From an uncultured Oscillospiraceae bacterium (GTDB lineage Bacteria > Bacillota > Clostridia > Oscillospirales > Oscillospiraceae), in NCBI GenBank assembly GCA_934636045.1, contig CAKTZP010000040.1:1-14862 (forward strand): DNA of 14,862 nucleotides, in the 5' to 3' direction. Made by a program: the position numbers and the translations under genes. Positions 5,512 to 13,060 of this stretch are shown in pieces. How positions within the stretch are numbered: the first letter of the stretch is position 1; every line of letters starts with the position of its first letter. Under the pieces are notes generated by a model. The model worked only from the letters and a program-made list of their open reading frames with translations, was not told the origin of the DNA and did no database searches.

Positions 5512-7278
5512 ATGAAACAGTTTAAGAACATTTCCATCCGCAAAAAAATCCTGATCTCCATGCTTGTATTTACCCTGCTGCCGATCATTCTGGTCGCGGC
5601 GGTAGCGACGACGGTTCCTTATCGAACCATGCGGGATCAGCTGATCTACGACCATCGCATGAGCAGCGGCTGGCTGCAGGATCGGCTGTCGCTGGACATG
5701 AGCACCATGCTGGACCGCTTTTATGATTTTGAGGTCGATAAGGCGGTCAAAAATGACATTAATCAATGGTGCGTCAAGGGCGAGCCGCTCAATTACGCCG
5801 CACAGTGGCGGATGATCACACTGATGAACACGCTCATCAGCATGGACAGCCGCATCAATTCCATTGAAATTCACAATCTTTCCGGCGATTCCGTCCTGAT
5901 CGCCGCGCGCTCCGGCGCGCGTCTGGAGGCGCGGGGCAGCCGGCTCGACCGCTGGCTTGCGCGGGATCCCGGCCTACAGAGCAATCTTGCCTTCCTGCGG
6001 GAGGAAAACGAGCTGCTGGCCATCCATCAAATTCACCGGTTTGACGACAAGCAGCCGATCGCCGTCGTCGTTGCAAGGCTCCGCCCGTACCAGCTGCAAA
6101 ATATTTTGGACGACATCAAAACCGTCCCGGAGGAAACCATTCTCGTCTTCAATGACCAAAATGAGCTTTTGGAGGCAGACTACGGCACAACGTGGGAAAT
6201 GGATGCGGCAGCGGTAGAGGCGGTGCGCAGCAAGCTTGCCTCCGGCGAGCGGAAGGAGGGCTCCTTTCACGACCAGTTCTGGTTTTATCGCAGCATTGAT
6301 AACGGAAAGCTGCAGGTGCTGCTGACGGTTCCGAACAAGACCATTGTGGACGCGCTGTACCCCACGGTCGCAAGCTGTATCCTCGTGGCGGTCGTCGCGG
6401 TCATGGCCAGCGTCATCTGCTCGGTCGTGTACTCCAAGGCGGTCAGCCGCCCGATTCGCAAGCTTTCCTCCGAAATGAAAAACCTCACGCTGAGCGAGTA
6501 TTCCGGCAGTGTTCTGGAAAGCCGCGAGGACGAGATCGGTATCTTGCAGGACAGCTTCAATCACATGATTTCCCGCAACAAGGAACTGATCGCGCAGCAG
6601 TATCAGGCGAAAATCGAAAAACGTAACGCACAGCTGCGGGCGCTGCAGGCGCAGATCAATCCGCACTTTATGTATAACACCCTGCAGGTCATCGGCGGAA
6701 TGGCGCTGGAAAAGGACGCGCCGGAGATTTACTCCATCACGCTGGCGCTCAGCGATATCCTGCGCTACTGCCTGAACTTCTCGAAGGAGATGATTCCGCT
6801 GGAGGAGGAAATCACGTACCTGCAAAGCTACGTCATGATACAAAACGAACGGTTTGGCGGCAGGGTGCAGCTGAAGCTGCGCATCGCGCCGGAAACGCAG
6901 AAATGCCTGATCCCCAAGCTGATCCTGCAGCCGCTTGCAGAGAACAGCTTCGAGCACGGTCTGCCGGAAAAGGAGGGGCCGTGGCTGCTGGAAATCGAGA
7001 GCAGCCTCACAAAGGACGGCGAGCTGCTCATTCTGATGCGGGACAACGGCGTCGGCTTTGAGGCGGAGCGGCTGGAAGAGCTGCGGAAAAAGCTCCGGCA
7101 GGACACGGCGCAGGTGCTGAAATCCGGCTCACACATCGGTCTGACAAATGTCCACGCGAGGATCCGGCTGCGCAGCCAAAACGAACGGCACGGCGTTACC
7201 ATCACCAGCTCCCCGGAGGAAGGGACGACGATTCGGGTTTTGATGCCCGCGGTACTGGAAGGAGAGGTCAGCAGATGA
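5512..7278 (+). CDS. Membrane sensor histidine kinase, LytS/YesM family
   Basis: The sensor half of a two-component system for carbohydrate uptake. The 588-residue protein has TM1 at about 13-33, an extracytoplasmic sensor region of about 250 residues (dCache-like by size and layout), TM2 at about 286-308, a HAMP segment (about 309-361) including RPIRKLSSEM, and a His_kinase domain with phospho-acceptor His385 in INPHFMYNTL. The ATPase domain has an N box with Asn478 and His482 (LAENSFEHG), a G1 box RDNGVGF (510-516) and a G2 box HIGLTN (541-546). ATG 5512 lies 8 nt after GAGGA (5499-5503). Its stop overlaps the next gene as ATGA, so kinase and regulator are translationally coupled. The Met after HF replaces the more usual Leu, probably neutral. 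The ligand is unknown; the downstream genes suggest an oligosaccharide or its binding protein. Confidence 0.95.
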   Translation: MKQFKNISIRKKILISMLVFTLLPIILVAAVATTVPYRTMRDQLIYDHRMSSGWLQDRLSLDMSTMLDRFYDFEVDKAVKNDINQWCVKGEPLNYAAQWRMITLMNTLISMDSRINSIEIHNLSGDSVLIAARSGARLEARGSRLDRWLARDPGLQSNLAFLREENELLAIHQIHRFDDKQPIAVVVARLRPYQLQNILDDIKTVPEETILVFNDQNELLEADYGTTWEMDAAAVEAVRSKLASGERKEGSFHDQFWFYRSIDNGKLQVLLTVPNKTIVDALYPTVASCILVAVVAVMASVICSVVYSKAVSRPIRKLSSEMKNLTLSEYSGSVLESREDEIGILQDSFNHMISRNKELIAQQYQAKIEKRNAQLRALQAQINPHFMYNTLQVIGGMALEKDAPEIYSITLALSDILRYCLNFSKEMIPLEEEITYLQSYVMIQNERFGGRVQLKLRIAPETQKCLIPKLILQPLAENSFEHGLPEKEGPWLLEIESSLTKDGELLILMRDNGVGFEAERLEELRKKLRQDTAQVLKSGSHIGLTNVHARIRLRSQNERHGVTITSSPEEGTTIRVLMPAVLEGEVSR

Positions 7279-8384
7279 TACGAAAGGTTGTCATTATTGA
7301 TGATGAGCCGTGGACGCGCGGGGTGATTTTGAAGCTGGGGCAATGGGAGCAGCTGGGGCTTGCCGTGGTCGGCGAGGCGGCCGACGGCGAGGTCGGGCTG
7401 GAGCTCATCCACAAGCTGCTGCCCGATATTATCATTACCGACGTCCGGATGCCGCGCCTTGGCGGCATTGAGCTGGTGCAGCGGCTGCGCGCAGAGAACT
7501 ACAACGTCCCAATCCTGATCGTCAGCGGCTACGACGACTTTGCCTATGTGCGCAGCGCGTTAAAGCTGGGGGTCACGGATTATCTCCTCAAGCCCGTCAA
7601 GGCGCAAGAGCTGCACCAGCAGCTTCTGCGCTGCATCGAGGCGCTCGACCGGCAGGAGATATCGAAGCCGGTCATGCAGGCAGGCTTTTTTGCAGACGGC
7701 TGGGTAGATCGCTACGGCAGCATTCGCCGGCAGCTGGAGGCGGCGCTGCAGGTGGGAAATTGCAGTATCATCTCGCAGCAGTTTGGGGAGCTGCAGGCCG
7801 TGCTTCTGGCACACGAGGGCGAAAAGCCCGCGATGCCGGTCATGATCGGCGTGTACTATTCCATGCTCTACCCGCTGCAGCTCTACATCGACTCGGTGGG
7901 GCTGGCCAAGGGCGACGCCCTCGGTGCTTCGGAGCCGGTGTTTGTGTTCAGCCGGGAAAACACCGTCGGCGGGCTGGTGCATTTTTTGGAGACGCTGTAC
8001 CTCGGCACCGTGCGTGCCGTGGAGCAGCACCGGCAGAGCCGGCTGCGGCTGAACATCGAGGCCGTCTGCAAATATGTGCAGAAAAACTATACGACAGGCC
8101 TCACACTGGAGCGGACGGCGGACGCGTTTCATGTGACGAAGGAGTACCTAAGCAAGGCCTTCAAGGCGCACCGCGGTGAGGGCTTCACCGAATACGTGAC
8201 CTCTCTGCGCATGGAGCGGGCATATGAGCTCATCACGCGCTACCGCGCGCCCATCAAGGAGGCCGGGGCGATGGTCGGATATTACGATTTGGCACATTTC
8301 TACAAAACCTTCAAGAAGTATTATGGCAAAACGCCGGGAGAGATTCGCGACGGATTAAAAATTGACAAAACAACAACTCCTTAG
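7275..8384 (+). CDS. Response regulator with AraC-type DNA-binding domain (YesN family)
   Basis: The transcriptional activator partner of the preceding kinase, 369 aa. The receiver domain occupies residues 1-120 with the acidic pocket Asp9/Asp10, phospho-acceptor Asp56 (DIIITDVRMP), switch Ser84 and Lys106. A linker of about 140 residues follows that I do not recognise as a known ligand-binding domain. The C-terminal AraC double helix-turn-helix spans about 261-360 and includes LTLERTADAFHVTKEYLSKAFK and the family signature YYDLAHFYKTFKKYYGKTPGEIR (in part). ATG 7275 overlaps the kinase stop (ATGA), with GGAGAGG upstream. Likely targets are the solute-binding protein promoter at 8391-8419 and its own promoter at 5465-5473. 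Confidence 0.95.
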   Translation: MIRKVVIIDDEPWTRGVILKLGQWEQLGLAVVGEAADGEVGLELIHKLLPDIIITDVRMPRLGGIELVQRLRAENYNVPILIVSGYDDFAYVRSALKLGVTDYLLKPVKAQELHQQLLRCIEALDRQEISKPVMQAGFFADGWVDRYGSIRRQLEAALQVGNCSIISQQFGELQAVLLAHEGEKPAMPVMIGVYYSMLYPLQLYIDSVGLAKGDALGASEPVFVFSRENTVGGLVHFLETLYLGTVRAVEQHRQSRLRLNIEAVCKYVQKNYTTGLTLERTADAFHVTKEYLSKAFKAHRGEGFTEYVTSLRMERAYELITRYRAPIKEAGAMVGYYDLAHFYKTFKKYYGKTPGEIRDGLKIDKTTTP

Positions 8385-8390
8385 TTGAAA

Positions 8391-8419
8391 TTGCTATTTT
8401 CCAAGATTGGTGGTATCAT
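8391..8419 (+). promoter_or_regulatory. Promoter of the solute-binding protein gene
   Basis: TTGCTA (8391-8396), a 17-nt spacer and TATCAT (8414-8419), with TG one base before the -10 (TGGTATCAT), so it also has the extended -10 feature. It starts six bases after the response regulator stop. A sequence AAAAATTGACAA (8357-8368) inside the end of the regulator gene resembles the 5401-5435 repeats and could be an activator site; I see no well-phased second copy. Confidence 0.6.
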
Positions 8420-8466
8420 TTAATTACAGCAAAACCACCAAAAATAATCAAACAGGAGGGTCAAAA

Positions 8467-9780
8467 ATGAAAAAGATCATCGCAATACTTCTGGCTGTCT
8501 GCCTGCTGCTTTCCCTTGCCGCCTGTGCCGGCGGCGGAACGCAGGAGCCCACTCCCCCCGCATCTGACGAAACCAAAGCCCCCGTATCCGACCCGAGCGC
8601 AACGACGGACGAACCGCGCGAGGCGGAGCTGAACATCATGATGAGCTTCCCGCAGTTTATGGAGCAGTGGGAAACCTACGCAAAGCAGTTTGAGGCCAAA
8701 ATGCTGGCTGAGGAAAACATCAAGGTCAAGGTCAACCTGGAAATGCCCAGCTCCGATCAGTACGAAAGCGTCCTGCAGGCGCGGCTGAGCGGCGGCGACG
8801 CGCCCGATTTGTACACCCTGCACTGCAACAACATCGGTACCTACAACGACGCGGGCTATCTGTACGACCTGTCCAACGAGCCCCTTGCGGACGTGATCTA
8901 TGAGAACGTCAAGGCCACGGTCTCCGTGGACGGAAAGCTGCTGGCCGTGCCGATCGAAAGTCAGGCATGGGGCGTTCTGTATAACAAGTCAATCTTTGAA
9001 GAGTGCGGCCTGAAGGCACCCGACACGCTGGCTGACCTCGCGACAATCTGCCAGACGCTGAAGGAAAAGGGCTACACCCCCTTCATGCTGGCCTTCCAGG
9101 AGCAGTGGGTCCCGCAGCTCATGACTGCCCTGACGCTGGGCGATATCGTTTCCGGTAAGCTGCCGGATTGGCTGGAGCGGATGTACAAGAATGAAGGCTC
9201 CTACGATGAGGTTCGTGAGATTTTTGACGTCATCGATCTGATCATGACAAATGGCACCGACCGCGCAATGGAGGAGGGCTCCGAGGCCGGCGCTGCCGAC
9301 TTTGCGATGGGTAAGGCCGCGATGTTCGTTCAGGGCACTTGGGCCTCCAACACCATCATGACCACCAATCCGGAGATGCAGCTCGGCGTTTTCGCGCTGC
9401 CGATTAACGACGATCCCAACTGCACCCGCGTAAATCTCTCCACCTCCACAACGCTGGCCGTCCATCCCGACAGCAAGGAGCTGGATCTTGCGCTGAAGTT
9501 TGCCAACTACGTGCTCGATGAGAAGGATTCCTCGGCGCTGTTCCAGTCCTGCTCGTTTAACCCGCTGGCGACCTGCCATAACTACGAGGCCTATTCCTGG
9601 GTCGCCGATGCCTCCGCTTATGTTGCCGCCGGCCGCGCCTATCAGGATCTGGTGATCCCCTCCGCCGTCACCGACGAGCAAGGCCGCCTGCTGCAGGAAT
9701 ACTACGTCGGTACCGTAACGGTTGACGAGATCGTCGAGCGTCTGGACGCCGCATTCCAAGCTGCAAACGCCCAGAACTAA
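8467..9780 (+). CDS. Carbohydrate ABC transporter solute-binding lipoprotein (CUT1 type)
   Basis: An extracellular, membrane-anchored receptor that captures an oligosaccharide for the two permeases downstream. The 437-residue precursor starts with MKKIIAILLAVCLLLSLAAC: a lysine-rich n-region, a hydrophobic core and lipobox LAAC with lipidated Cys20. A Pro/Ser/Thr/Asp/Glu-rich linker of about 35 residues follows. The mature fold is of the family 1 extracellular binding protein type, with motifs such as ARLSGGDAPDLYTL, LLAVPIESQAWGVLYNKSIFEECG (in part), and FAMGKAAMFVQGTWA. ATG 8467 has AGGAGGG (8454-8460) 6 nt upstream. It has its own promoter and is followed by a strong terminator before the permease genes, which should make it more abundant than the permeases. 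Confidence 0.95.
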   Translation: MKKIIAILLAVCLLLSLAACAGGGTQEPTPPASDETKAPVSDPSATTDEPREAELNIMMSFPQFMEQWETYAKQFEAKMLAEENIKVKVNLEMPSSDQYESVLQARLSGGDAPDLYTLHCNNIGTYNDAGYLYDLSNEPLADVIYENVKATVSVDGKLLAVPIESQAWGVLYNKSIFEECGLKAPDTLADLATICQTLKEKGYTPFMLAFQEQWVPQLMTALTLGDIVSGKLPDWLERMYKNEGSYDEVREIFDVIDLIMTNGTDRAMEEGSEAGAADFAMGKAAMFVQGTWASNTIMTTNPEMQLGVFALPINDDPNCTRVNLSTSTTLAVHPDSKELDLALKFANYVLDEKDSSALFQSCSFNPLATCHNYEAYSWVADASAYVAAGRAYQDLVIPSAVTDEQGRLLQEYYVGTVTVDEIVERLDAAFQAANAQN

Positions 9781-9793
9781 GCATCGTTCTTTC

Positions 9794-9823
9794 GAGGGCA
9801 GGTTTCACCTGCCCTCTTTTTTT
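9794..9823 (+). terminator. Intrinsic terminator/attenuator between binding protein and permeases
   Basis: GAGGGCAGG (9794-9802), loop TTTCA and CCTGCCCTC (9808-9816) form a perfect 9-bp GC-rich stem followed directly by seven T residues (9817-9823). It begins 14 nt after the binding-protein stop, and the permease ribosome binding site AAGGAGG starts just after it. No separate promoter is visible for the permeases, so they are reached by read-through: partial termination. Confidence 0.92.
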
Positions 9824-9840
9824 CAAGGAGGCGCGGCACA

Positions 9841-10719
9841 ATGAAAACTATAAAAAAACAGAATCTCGGTCTGCTGCTCTACTGTCTGCCGGCGTTGATC
9901 GTTTATGTTGCCTTTAAGCTGTTTCCTGCAATTTCCGGAATGTACTATTCCCTGACAAACTGGAATGGGCTGAAAAAGACCTACGAGTTTGTCGGTCTGT
10001 CAAATTTTCTGGAGCTGCTGACCGATCGCTACTTCTGGAATTCCATGTGGTTCACGTTCAAGTATGTGATCGTGATCGTAATCGTCGCCAACGTGGTCGC
10101 GCTGACCTTGGCCGTCGCCATCGAGAGCCGACGGCGAGGAAAAGGGCTTTTCCGCACCCTGTTCTATATGCCGAATATGATCAGCATGGTCATCGGCGGC
10201 TATATGTGGATGTTTGTTTTTACGAAGGTGCTGTACTATCTGGCTGACAACTGGGGCTGGAGCTTTCTGGATCATTCCTGGATCGGCGACCCCAAGTATT
10301 CCTTTCTTGCCATCATTATCGTGGCGGCCTGGGGCGCGGTCGGCTATTTGATGATTATTTACATGGCAGCGCTGCAGGGCGTTCCCGCAAACCTCAAGGA
10401 AGCCGCCTCCATCGACGGCGCAAACGCGTGGCAGAATTTCTGGAAAATCGTATTTCCGCTGATCTCCCACGCCATCACCATCTGTGTTTTCTGGTCGCTG
10501 AACTCCGGCTTTCAGGTGTTTGACGTGATCTATACCCTGACCGGCGGCGGGCCGGGACGCGCCACGCAGTCTGTCGCCATCAACATCTACGAGGAAGCCT
10601 TCCGCGGCAACATTCGCTACGGCTATGCCACCGCAAAATCTACGGTGTTATTTATTGTTGTTTTAATCGTCACCGCGATTCAGTTGAAAATCACCGGCAG
10701 AAGGGAGCAGGAGCTGTGA
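9841..10719 (+). CDS. Sugar ABC transporter permease, MalF/UgpA/LplB type
   Basis: One half of the membrane channel of a CUT1 importer, 292 aa with six predicted helices. The first helix is at about 11-33 (LGLLLYCLPALIVYVAFKLF in part), followed by the typical periplasmic stretch with SLTNWNGL. The cytoplasmic EAA loop that docks the ATPase is EAASIDGANAWQNFWKIVFP (about 186-205). GGGPGRATQS near residue 235-245 is typical of the MalF-side subunit. ATG 9841 follows AAGGAGG (9825-9831). The stop overlaps the next start as GTGA, so both permeases are made in equal amounts. No ATPase gene is in the window; a shared MsmX/UgpC-type ATPase elsewhere would be expected. Confidence 0.95.
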   Translation: MKTIKKQNLGLLLYCLPALIVYVAFKLFPAISGMYYSLTNWNGLKKTYEFVGLSNFLELLTDRYFWNSMWFTFKYVIVIVIVANVVALTLAVAIESRRRGKGLFRTLFYMPNMISMVIGGYMWMFVFTKVLYYLADNWGWSFLDHSWIGDPKYSFLAIIIVAAWGAVGYLMIIYMAALQGVPANLKEAASIDGANAWQNFWKIVFPLISHAITICVFWSLNSGFQVFDVIYTLTGGGPGRATQSVAINIYEEAFRGNIRYGYATAKSTVLFIVVLIVTAIQLKITGRREQEL

Positions 10720-11546
10720 AAAAGAAACGGATCCTTTCGGATATCATCGTCTATACGCTGCTTTCCATTGCGGCGCTGTTCACGCTGTTCCCGCTGCTGA
10801 TGGCGCTGATGAATTCCTTTAAGAGCAATCAGGAGCTGCTGATCAACGTGCTGAGCTGGCCGACGGAGCTGCGATTGGAGAACTACGCCCGCACCTTTGA
10901 AAAGATGCACTACGCACGCAGCTTTGTGAATACGGTGCTTCTGAGCGGGTTGAGCGTGTCGCTGATGATCCTCTTTTCTGCGCTGGCGGGCTGGAGGCTC
11001 TGCCGTACCAAAACGCGCCTGTCCCGCTTTCTGCTGAAGCTCTTTATCTTCTCCATGCTGATCCCATTCAGCTCCATTATGATCCCGCTTTATCGCGTTG
11101 CACAGGCAGCGAAAATCACGAACTCGCTCGTCGGCCTGTCGTTTGTCTACGCGGGCTTGGGCGTCAGCATGGCGATTTTCCTGTACCACGGCTTTGTGAA
11201 AAGCATTCCGGTCGAGCTGGAGGAGGCCGCGGCCATCGACGGCTGCAGCTCCTTGCAGGTATTTTTCAAGATCGTCTTTCCGATGCTCAAGCCGATCACC
11301 GCAACGATTACAATTACCAATGTACTTTGGATCTGGAACGACTTCCTCCTGCCGCTCATCATGATCTCCGACAACAAGAAGTATACGCTGCTGCTTTCGA
11401 CCAATACCCTCTTCGGGCAGTACAGCAGCGACTGGACGGCAATTTTAAGTGCTTTGATTCTGGCGGCGCTTCCGGTCATTGTCTTCTATGCGTTCTTCCA
11501 AAAGCGCATTTTGAAGGGTATCTCGGACGGTGCGGTAAAGGGGTGA
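10716..11546 (+). CDS. Sugar ABC transporter permease, MalG/UgpE type
   Basis: The second channel half of the importer, 276 aa. The N-terminal helix (about 8-32) leads to LFTLFPLLMALMNSFKSNQE, a MalG-side hallmark. The EAA loop is EEAAAIDGCSSLQVFFKIVFP (about 168-188), and the C-terminus ends in QKRILKGISDGAVKG, also typical for the subunit. The start is GTG 10716 overlapping the previous stop; AAGGGAG (10701-10707) is 8 nt upstream. The gene ends in a GTGA at 11543-11546, so its stop is also coupled to the following GH5 gene. Confidence 0.95.
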   Translation: MKKKRILSDIIVYTLLSIAALFTLFPLLMALMNSFKSNQELLINVLSWPTELRLENYARTFEKMHYARSFVNTVLLSGLSVSLMILFSALAGWRLCRTKTRLSRFLLKLFIFSMLIPFSSIMIPLYRVAQAAKITNSLVGLSFVYAGLGVSMAIFLYHGFVKSIPVELEEAAAIDGCSSLQVFFKIVFPMLKPITATITITNVLWIWNDFLLPLIMISDNKKYTLLLSTNTLFGQYSSDWTAILSALILAALPVIVFYAFFQKRILKGISDGAVKG

Positions 11547-11551
11547 CGGCA

Positions 11552-13057
11552 ATGGAATTTCTTCACGCAAAAGGCGGCCGGCTGTATTGCGGGGATAGCC
11601 CGATGCTCCTGCGCGGGATGGGACTCGGCGGCTGGCTGCTGCCGGAGGGGTACATGTGGAAGCTCTATACAAAATGCGACCGGCCGCGCAGAATTGAAGC
11701 GCTCATCGGGCGGCTGTGCGGCGCGGAATATGCCGCGTCGTTCTGGGAGCAATATTTCGCGTCCTATATCACGGAGGCGGACATTGCGTGGATCGCCGCG
11801 CAGGGGATGAATTCCGTGCGCCTCGCGCTCAATTCCCGTCTGCTTTTCGAGGCTGCCCCCGACGGAGCAGTCACCTTCCGTGCATCGGCGCTGCATCTCG
11901 TCGATTCCTGCGTCGCATGGTGCAGGCAGCACGGCATTTACGTCATGCTTGATATGCACGGCGCACCGGGCGGACAGACGGGGCAGAACATTGACGACTG
12001 CGAAAACGACCGACCGGAGCTGTTCACAAGCGTGGGGCATCAGGACACGCTGGTCGAAATGTGGCGGCTTTTGGCGCTGCGCTATCGGGACGAGCCCGCC
12101 GTCGGCGGCTATGACCTGCTCAATGAGCCGCTGCCGAACATTTTCCGGCAGTATGCGCCGCAGCTGCTGCCGCTGTACCGCCGCCTGATCGCGGCAATTC
12201 GTGAAATCGACACAAAGCATCTCATCATTCTGGAGGGGCTGCACTGGGCGACGGACGTTTCCGTCTTTGACGGCATGACAAGAGCGGAAGCCGCCGACAA
12301 TCTCCTGCTGCAATTCCACAAATACTGGAGCGCCCCAGACGAGGAGAGCCTCGCGCCGTTCCTGCAAGCCGCAAAGCGGCTGAATGTCCCGCTCTGGATG
12401 GGCGAGGGCGGCGAAAACAATCCGGCATGGTACACGACGGTCTTTCCGCTATACGAACGCCTCGGCATCGGCTGGTGCTTCTGGACGTATAAAAAGATGG
12501 AAACGCCCAACTCGCCCGTCACCTTTGCGCAGCCGGAGGGATGGCAGGAGATTCTGGACTATCTCGGCGGCGGCGCTCAGCCGAGCCGCGCGGTCGCCAT
12601 GGCCACCTTTGACGAGCTGCTTGCGTGCATCCGCAGCAGTACGTACCATCCGGAGCTCGTGGACGCGCTGCTGCGGCGGCCGCCGGTTCGAATACCGGCG
12701 GAGGCCTTTGATGCCGAACAAATTCACAGCGAGCGAGAACCCGGTGCCGATTTCCGCAGCGCCAGCCGCGCGACCCTGCTGTACGCCGACGGGCACACCG
12801 GCGCAGGCGACTGGCGCCGATACGGCGGCGAGCCGCAGCCAGAGCGCGAACGGATGCTGCTCCGCCTGCATGAGGGCGACCGCGTCGCCTATCGCATACA
12901 GGCGGCAGCCGACCCACACACAAAAATTACAGTGCATTGGCACGGCAGCGGCACGCTCCGCACACGGCTTGACGAAGCCGATGCCGCGCTGGTCTGGGTA
13001 TGCTGCACGTCCGGCACAGTCGATATCGAAGCCGTCGAGGCCTCGATCATGGAGTGA
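11552..13057 (+). CDS. Cytoplasmic glycoside hydrolase family 5 enzyme with C-terminal beta-sandwich-like region
   Basis: A retaining beta-glycosidase, probably acting on the imported oligosaccharide. The 501-residue protein has GH5 landmarks in order: Arg90 (NSVRLALN), His136 in LDMHGAPGGQTGQNIDD, Asn191-Glu192 in YDLLNEP (acid/base), His256 (LQFHKYWS), nucleophile Glu285 in WMGEGGEN, and Trp311. The GAPGGQTG loop resembles exo-beta-1,3-glucanase-like branches, but the subfamily is not certain. Residues from about 385 to the end (GDWRRYGGEPQPERERMLLR, then EGDRVAYRI) look like a galactose-binding-like or CBM6-like sandwich; this is inference. There is no signal peptide, so it stays inside. 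ATG 11552 has AAGGGG spaced well upstream; GTG 11543, overlapping the permease stop, is an alternative. It is co-transcribed with the transporter and phosphorylase. Confidence 0.88.
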   Translation: MEFLHAKGGRLYCGDSPMLLRGMGLGGWLLPEGYMWKLYTKCDRPRRIEALIGRLCGAEYAASFWEQYFASYITEADIAWIAAQGMNSVRLALNSRLLFEAAPDGAVTFRASALHLVDSCVAWCRQHGIYVMLDMHGAPGGQTGQNIDDCENDRPELFTSVGHQDTLVEMWRLLALRYRDEPAVGGYDLLNEPLPNIFRQYAPQLLPLYRRLIAAIREIDTKHLIILEGLHWATDVSVFDGMTRAEAADNLLLQFHKYWSAPDEESLAPFLQAAKRLNVPLWMGEGGENNPAWYTTVFPLYERLGIGWCFWTYKKMETPNSPVTFAQPEGWQEILDYLGGGAQPSRAVAMATFDELLACIRSSTYHPELVDALLRRPPVRIPAEAFDAEQIHSEREPGADFRSASRATLLYADGHTGAGDWRRYGGEPQPERERMLLRLHEGDRVAYRIQAAADPHTKITVHWHGSGTLRTRLDEADAALVWVCCTSGTVDIEAVEASIME

Positions 13058-13060
13058 GCT

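Noticed and set aside
5974..6957. 327-codon minus-strand open frame inside the histidine kinase gene
   Set aside because: It lies antisense to a kinase with intact catalytic boxes; its composition (many His, Gln, Asp, Arg) is that of reversed coding sequence and no motif is visible.
8386..8399. CcpA-type cre site overlapping the -35 of the binding-protein promoter (TGAAATTGCTATTT)
   Set aside because: Three positions of the TGWAANCGNTNWCA consensus fail, including the central C, so it is not distinguishable from chance.
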